DNA of 64,000 nucleotides from Daphnia carinata (taxonomy: Eukaryota > Arthropoda > Branchiopoda > Diplostraca > Daphniidae): NCBI RefSeq assembly GCF_022539665.2, contig NC_081340.1:5393357-5457356 (forward strand). Direction: 5' to 3'. The translations under genes were made by a program, and so were the position numbers. Of the stretch, positions 60,657-64,000 are shown piece by piece. The first letter of the stretch is position 1. Each line of letters begins with the position of its first letter. The notes under the pieces were generated by a model. It did not search any database, was not told the origin of the DNA, and was given only the letters and a program-made list of their open reading frames with translations.

Positions 60657-63301
60657 TCAATCGGAATTTGCTCGATTAGTACCTATAAAACACTGGAAAA
60701 ATTCAAATTGCACGAAAACTTCATTTAAAAATTAGTTACCTTGTCGAAAACGAGTCATTGACGCCAGCATTCGAATCATATACGATGCAGGTATAGTTAT
60801 CGTGTCCCTTGTCTCTTCCAACATACGCGCGTTACGGATCACCAACTGATAACAAACAAACAAAAATTACTGCGATATGCTATTACAGTAAGGGTATACG
60901 AAGAAATCAAACCTCTTCAATATTTATGTTATTTTCTGGACCAGACGACGGAGCCCACAGTTTGATGTCGTAGTCAATACCAGATGTGGCTAACATGGGT
61001 TCGTGTGGATGGGGCCGAACTCGGTTAACAACACGGGTATCTGCTTGCAGAACTGAGACAATTGCACCGGTTTGGCGATTCCAGATAAAAACATGGCCAC
61101 AGTCGGATCCCGACATCACGTGGCACCTCCCCCAAAATGAAGCTTCATTGATGGCGGTTCTTTTTAACGAACAAAACCTCGAAATTACGTTAGAATTAGT
61201 AGAATTGGCAAAAACACACACTTTACCGAGAATTTCTATGTCCCTCATATTTCATCTTCGCAATCGGTTGGTAAAGCATATCACTATTGGGAGAGGTATC
61301 TTCTTCCTCCTGAGCATCCATGATCTCATCACAACCAGCAGGTTCCCTACAATAATTCTTCAAATTATTTATACATGAACAAGCAACTTTTATAAATAGG
61401 CACCTTGGAAGAGAAAAACCACTTGAACTTTGTTCGGAATCTTGACGGTTTCTAAAATGAGGAAACGTTTCACTTCTTTCTTCCGAAAAATTGATAGAAC
61501 TGTCTTCAGCGTTGCTTTCCATGTTTTCTAGCTGATTCTCTGGAAGATTCTCAGATCTACCAAGAGACTCGTATGTGACAAAATCGATTTCGTCTCTGCT
61601 ATTCGTTTCACCGCGAACACTGGAAGTGTTGGGAGGAGCATTAGCTTCTGCAATCAGAAAAGGAGGCTCCTCTGTTGGATTTTCAAAGGGGCTTGGGGGA
61701 GAAGTGACACTTGGAGAATTGAGGCTTGTCATGGATCTCAAAACATCTGCCATACGTTGCATAAACCCTTCGTGAACAGTCGGGCGGGCCTGTCCTATAT
61801 CTGAGCGGCAAAAACCCATTATTTACACATAGGATTCGGTAGTACATAAATATGGTTTTACCCGGGGCAGTTCTATTCATTCCAGCGGAAGGCCCAGTAT
61901 CTGACCAATCACCACGCAAACGAACGCGTTTAAAACTGTGACCCTGACGGGCACGGCGGCGAGAAGGAGAATTGGTGTCGGGATTTCCGCTAAACTGCTC
62001 TTCCAATTCACACTTGGGAATACTTAAAGGTAAATACGAGGCAGGGTCCTAGGTAAATATTAAAAAATATGGTAAACGTTGATGTAAAGTTATTGGGTTG
62101 GGATTTAGCTAGAAACCTTGACGTCAAACAGGTAGACACCTTCGCCCGAGAAGCTTGCTAAGACTTGATCACCTTCTGGGCTAAACTGGACGGAAGTAGT
62201 TCGATATGAATGACCCGCGAATGAGGCCACTTTCATGCTAGACACGATCGATTGGGTGGGTGAAGTTAATGAACCAGTGCTTAGTTTCCGACGGTCCATT
62301 ACGTAAACTTGGCTATCGGATGTTCCAATTACAAATTCGTGTGGTAGGACGGGATTAATGGCGGCTGACGACAATGGCGATTGACAGATGAACAGTATGT
62401 TCTGGAATAGGATTTTGGGAAAGCTATAATTTCAAGAATTCAAATATAAAAAACATCGTACCTCCTTGCAACGAGTTGTCGTGCAATTTCTCGAAGCCCT
62501 TAAATCAAACCATCTAGCTGTTCCATCTTCTCCGACACTTAAGAAAGTGTTTGGTTCACTTTCTACAGTAACAACTTCGTAGACTGGGCCATGATGGCAC
62601 TTGAATGTACCTTGCAGGCTGCTGTTTCCATTTTCTAGATCTAGAATCAAAATTCCATTAAAACTAATTTGTCTTAAGTTTGATGTCGTGCACTTGAAAA
62701 AGAAACAAAAATACTACCAGAAACCATAATGACACCATCACCCGAACAGGAAACTGCCTGTCTATCTCCGGACTGTGGTAAAAACTTTGCACTCATTATG
62801 TTAGTTTTGTGTAGACTTTTGACTTCATTTATCACCTGTCATGAACCAGTGTAGTGAACAGATTTGTATTTTTAAATGTTTGCCTTATTAATTTAAGTTA
62901 TTTTAATTTAAAGATACTTACATGACCATCAATCCATCGAGTCACAGCTAGTTTTCTGTCATCTGAACCTGAAAGAATTAAATCTCCTGACAGATTCCAC
63001 TGTATAGTATTGACACATCCTGGCAAGAGTAAGCAAAATTAAGTAAAATAATTGCTTTTCAAGTTGTGAAGCTTCTTTACCGGCGTGTACTGCAAGAATT
63101 TTGAACTTCGACAAATGGCGAATAGTCCATTGGCTGTCTGTAAGCAACAGCGAAGGGTATACGACAATAAAAAGATACCTTGAAACTGTTGTTTCATCAA
63201 TTCATGGACGATTTACGTCTCATCCACATACCTGTTACTGCTCGATGGAGATCAAGGCGCGTATCCAGATTAAACTGGGCGCTTAATATCGACCTAAACA
63301 T
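60657..63301 (-). CDS. DCAF6: DCAF6 (NRIP/IQWD1-like) WD-repeat CUL4-DDB1 substrate receptor (629 aa, 12 exons)
   Basis: Minus-strand exons, 5' to 3': 63301-63232, 63137-63081, 63019-62922, 62835-62718, 62640-62462, 62401-62117, 62048-61862, 61800-61404, 61346-61227, 61159-60913, 60845-60740, 60682-60657. All junctions are GT-AG and the 1890 nt close in frame. Residues 40-269 carry WD repeats ([61 protein letters not shown]). [13 protein letters not shown] at about 300 is a DCAF6 signature. A Ser/Glu-rich linker follows, then a second WD block ([49 protein letters not shown]) and the C-terminal [15 protein letters not shown]. Family members deliver substrates to CUL4-DDB1 ubiquitin ligase. 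It is shorter than human DCAF6 because the linker is reduced; the calmodulin-binding IQ motif is not evident. Confidence 0.93.
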
Positions 63302-63321
63302 GGTCGTACTCTAACCCAAAA

Positions 63322-63576
63322 TTAAGAATACATAACGGTATCAACTTGCGAGATGTGACTCGACGTTTGGTTGATATCAGCTGGTAAGTCAGACAACCTT
63401 AGCAGACGAAAAATACGATGTTGTTTTTTATTTTTTTCTAAATGGGGTCCCAAAGCATAGTGATTCATGCCATTAAATGCAAAGACAAAAGACAAAAAAA
63501 TGCCCAGGGATTTGAAAACTTGCATTTTTATAGTTGGTAGAGTTTGTGAAAGACTGAGATCAAACGTCCTTTGCAT
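63322..63576 (-). CDS. Candidate small ORF upstream of DCAF6 (up to 84 aa)
   Basis: A minus-strand frame ends 20 bp upstream of the DCAF6 start codon. An internal ATG gives a 67-residue product beginning MQVFKSLGIFLSFVFAFNG, which looks like a signal peptide, followed by a basic segment (LEKNKKQHRIFRLLRL). It matches no family I know. It may be an upstream ORF in the DCAF6 leader, a separate small gene, or chance. Confidence 0.2.
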   Translation of the reverse strand: MQRTFDLSLSQTLPTIKMQVFKSLGIFLSFVFAFNGMNHYALGPHLEKNKKQHRIFRLLRLSDLPADINQTSSHISQVDTVMYS

Positions 63577-64000
63577 ATTCTGTTACAGCCTCTTAAGGAT
63601 TTTTCTGGCTATGAATAAATAAAACAGTTGAAAATCAGCGAAGAATAAAGTGTATTGCAACGAAAACACAATAATGACCCGCCTAAAAATAAACCAATAT
63701 ATGGAGACTAGCACCTATTTACAGCAGTCAGCAGGTCTGCAAGTTTGTTCATGGTCTGATACATTTATTTATAAACAGATAAGCTCAAAATAAGGCACCA
63801 TAACAGGTAACCTATAATGTGTGATGATAGACCTATTCAGTTTGTATTCAATGCAAATATCAAGATTAGAAGAGAAAAGAAAACGAGCTTTTCAAACTTA
63901 CAGATTTGACCTAATATTTCAAAGAGAACAAAAGTATTTTCCTTTTTTCTTCTCACTGAAATGTCTCCAACAGATAAAAAAAACGAAAAATTTCTTTCTA
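63577..64000. other. DCAF6 upstream flank, nothing recognised
   Basis: AT-rich DNA to the window edge, with no coding frame, repeat or clear promoter motif. Confidence 0.5.

Overview
This is eukaryotic nuclear DNA, most likely from a branchiopod crustacean such as Daphnia. The reasons are many 60-400 bp GT-AG introns, animal gene content (a dixin gene, known to be missing from Drosophila; DCAF6; TMEM69; a zinc-knuckle vasa), long A/T homopolymers and (GT)n tracts in introns, and small transposon and tRNA-like repeats. The organism call is an inference; no rRNA or mitochondrial marker is present.

Layout. 1-20.4 kb: no convincing coding sequence, extremely rich in poly-A/poly-T and dinucleotide repeats, probably intergenic or 5'-intron DNA. 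20.4-26.6 kb (+): a six-exon gene for an unrecognised single-pass membrane protein of 549 aa with a PPxY motif and a basic, nuclear-signal-like cluster. 26.6-31.3 kb: no recognised gene. 31.3-39.15 kb (+): a TATA promoter, then the 13-exon dixin gene (CH domain, coiled coil, DIX domain; 917 aa), a Wnt/Dishevelled-pathway protein. 39.2-58.4 kb: a duplicated and decayed region. It holds a GGACT-like scrap, a broken vasa helicase gene, an orphan basic open frame, three copies of a roughly 1 kb repeat with tRNA-like ends, an inverted pair of tRNA-like elements, two MITE-like elements, a 23-bp GC-rich minisatellite, a second inverted copy of the vasa 5' half, and minus-strand RNA polymerase III largest-subunit fragments. 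58.7-60.3 kb (+): two tandem TMEM69/DUF3429 membrane protein genes sharing one intron position. 60.66-63.3 kb (-): a complete 12-exon DCAF6 gene (629 aa), convergent with the TMEM69 pair. 63.3-64 kb: upstream flank of DCAF6.

The intact genes (membrane protein, dixin, TMEM69 x2, DCAF6) look like ordinary independent genes. The unusual part is 40-58 kb, where gene fragments, inverted repeats and mobile elements accumulate between conserved genes. The most interesting hypothesis is that the inverted vasa copies could be a small-RNA source. The sequence shows the structure but not any function. Exon boundaries were placed by reading splice sites and reading-frame phase by hand; each of the four complete spliced genes closes in frame.
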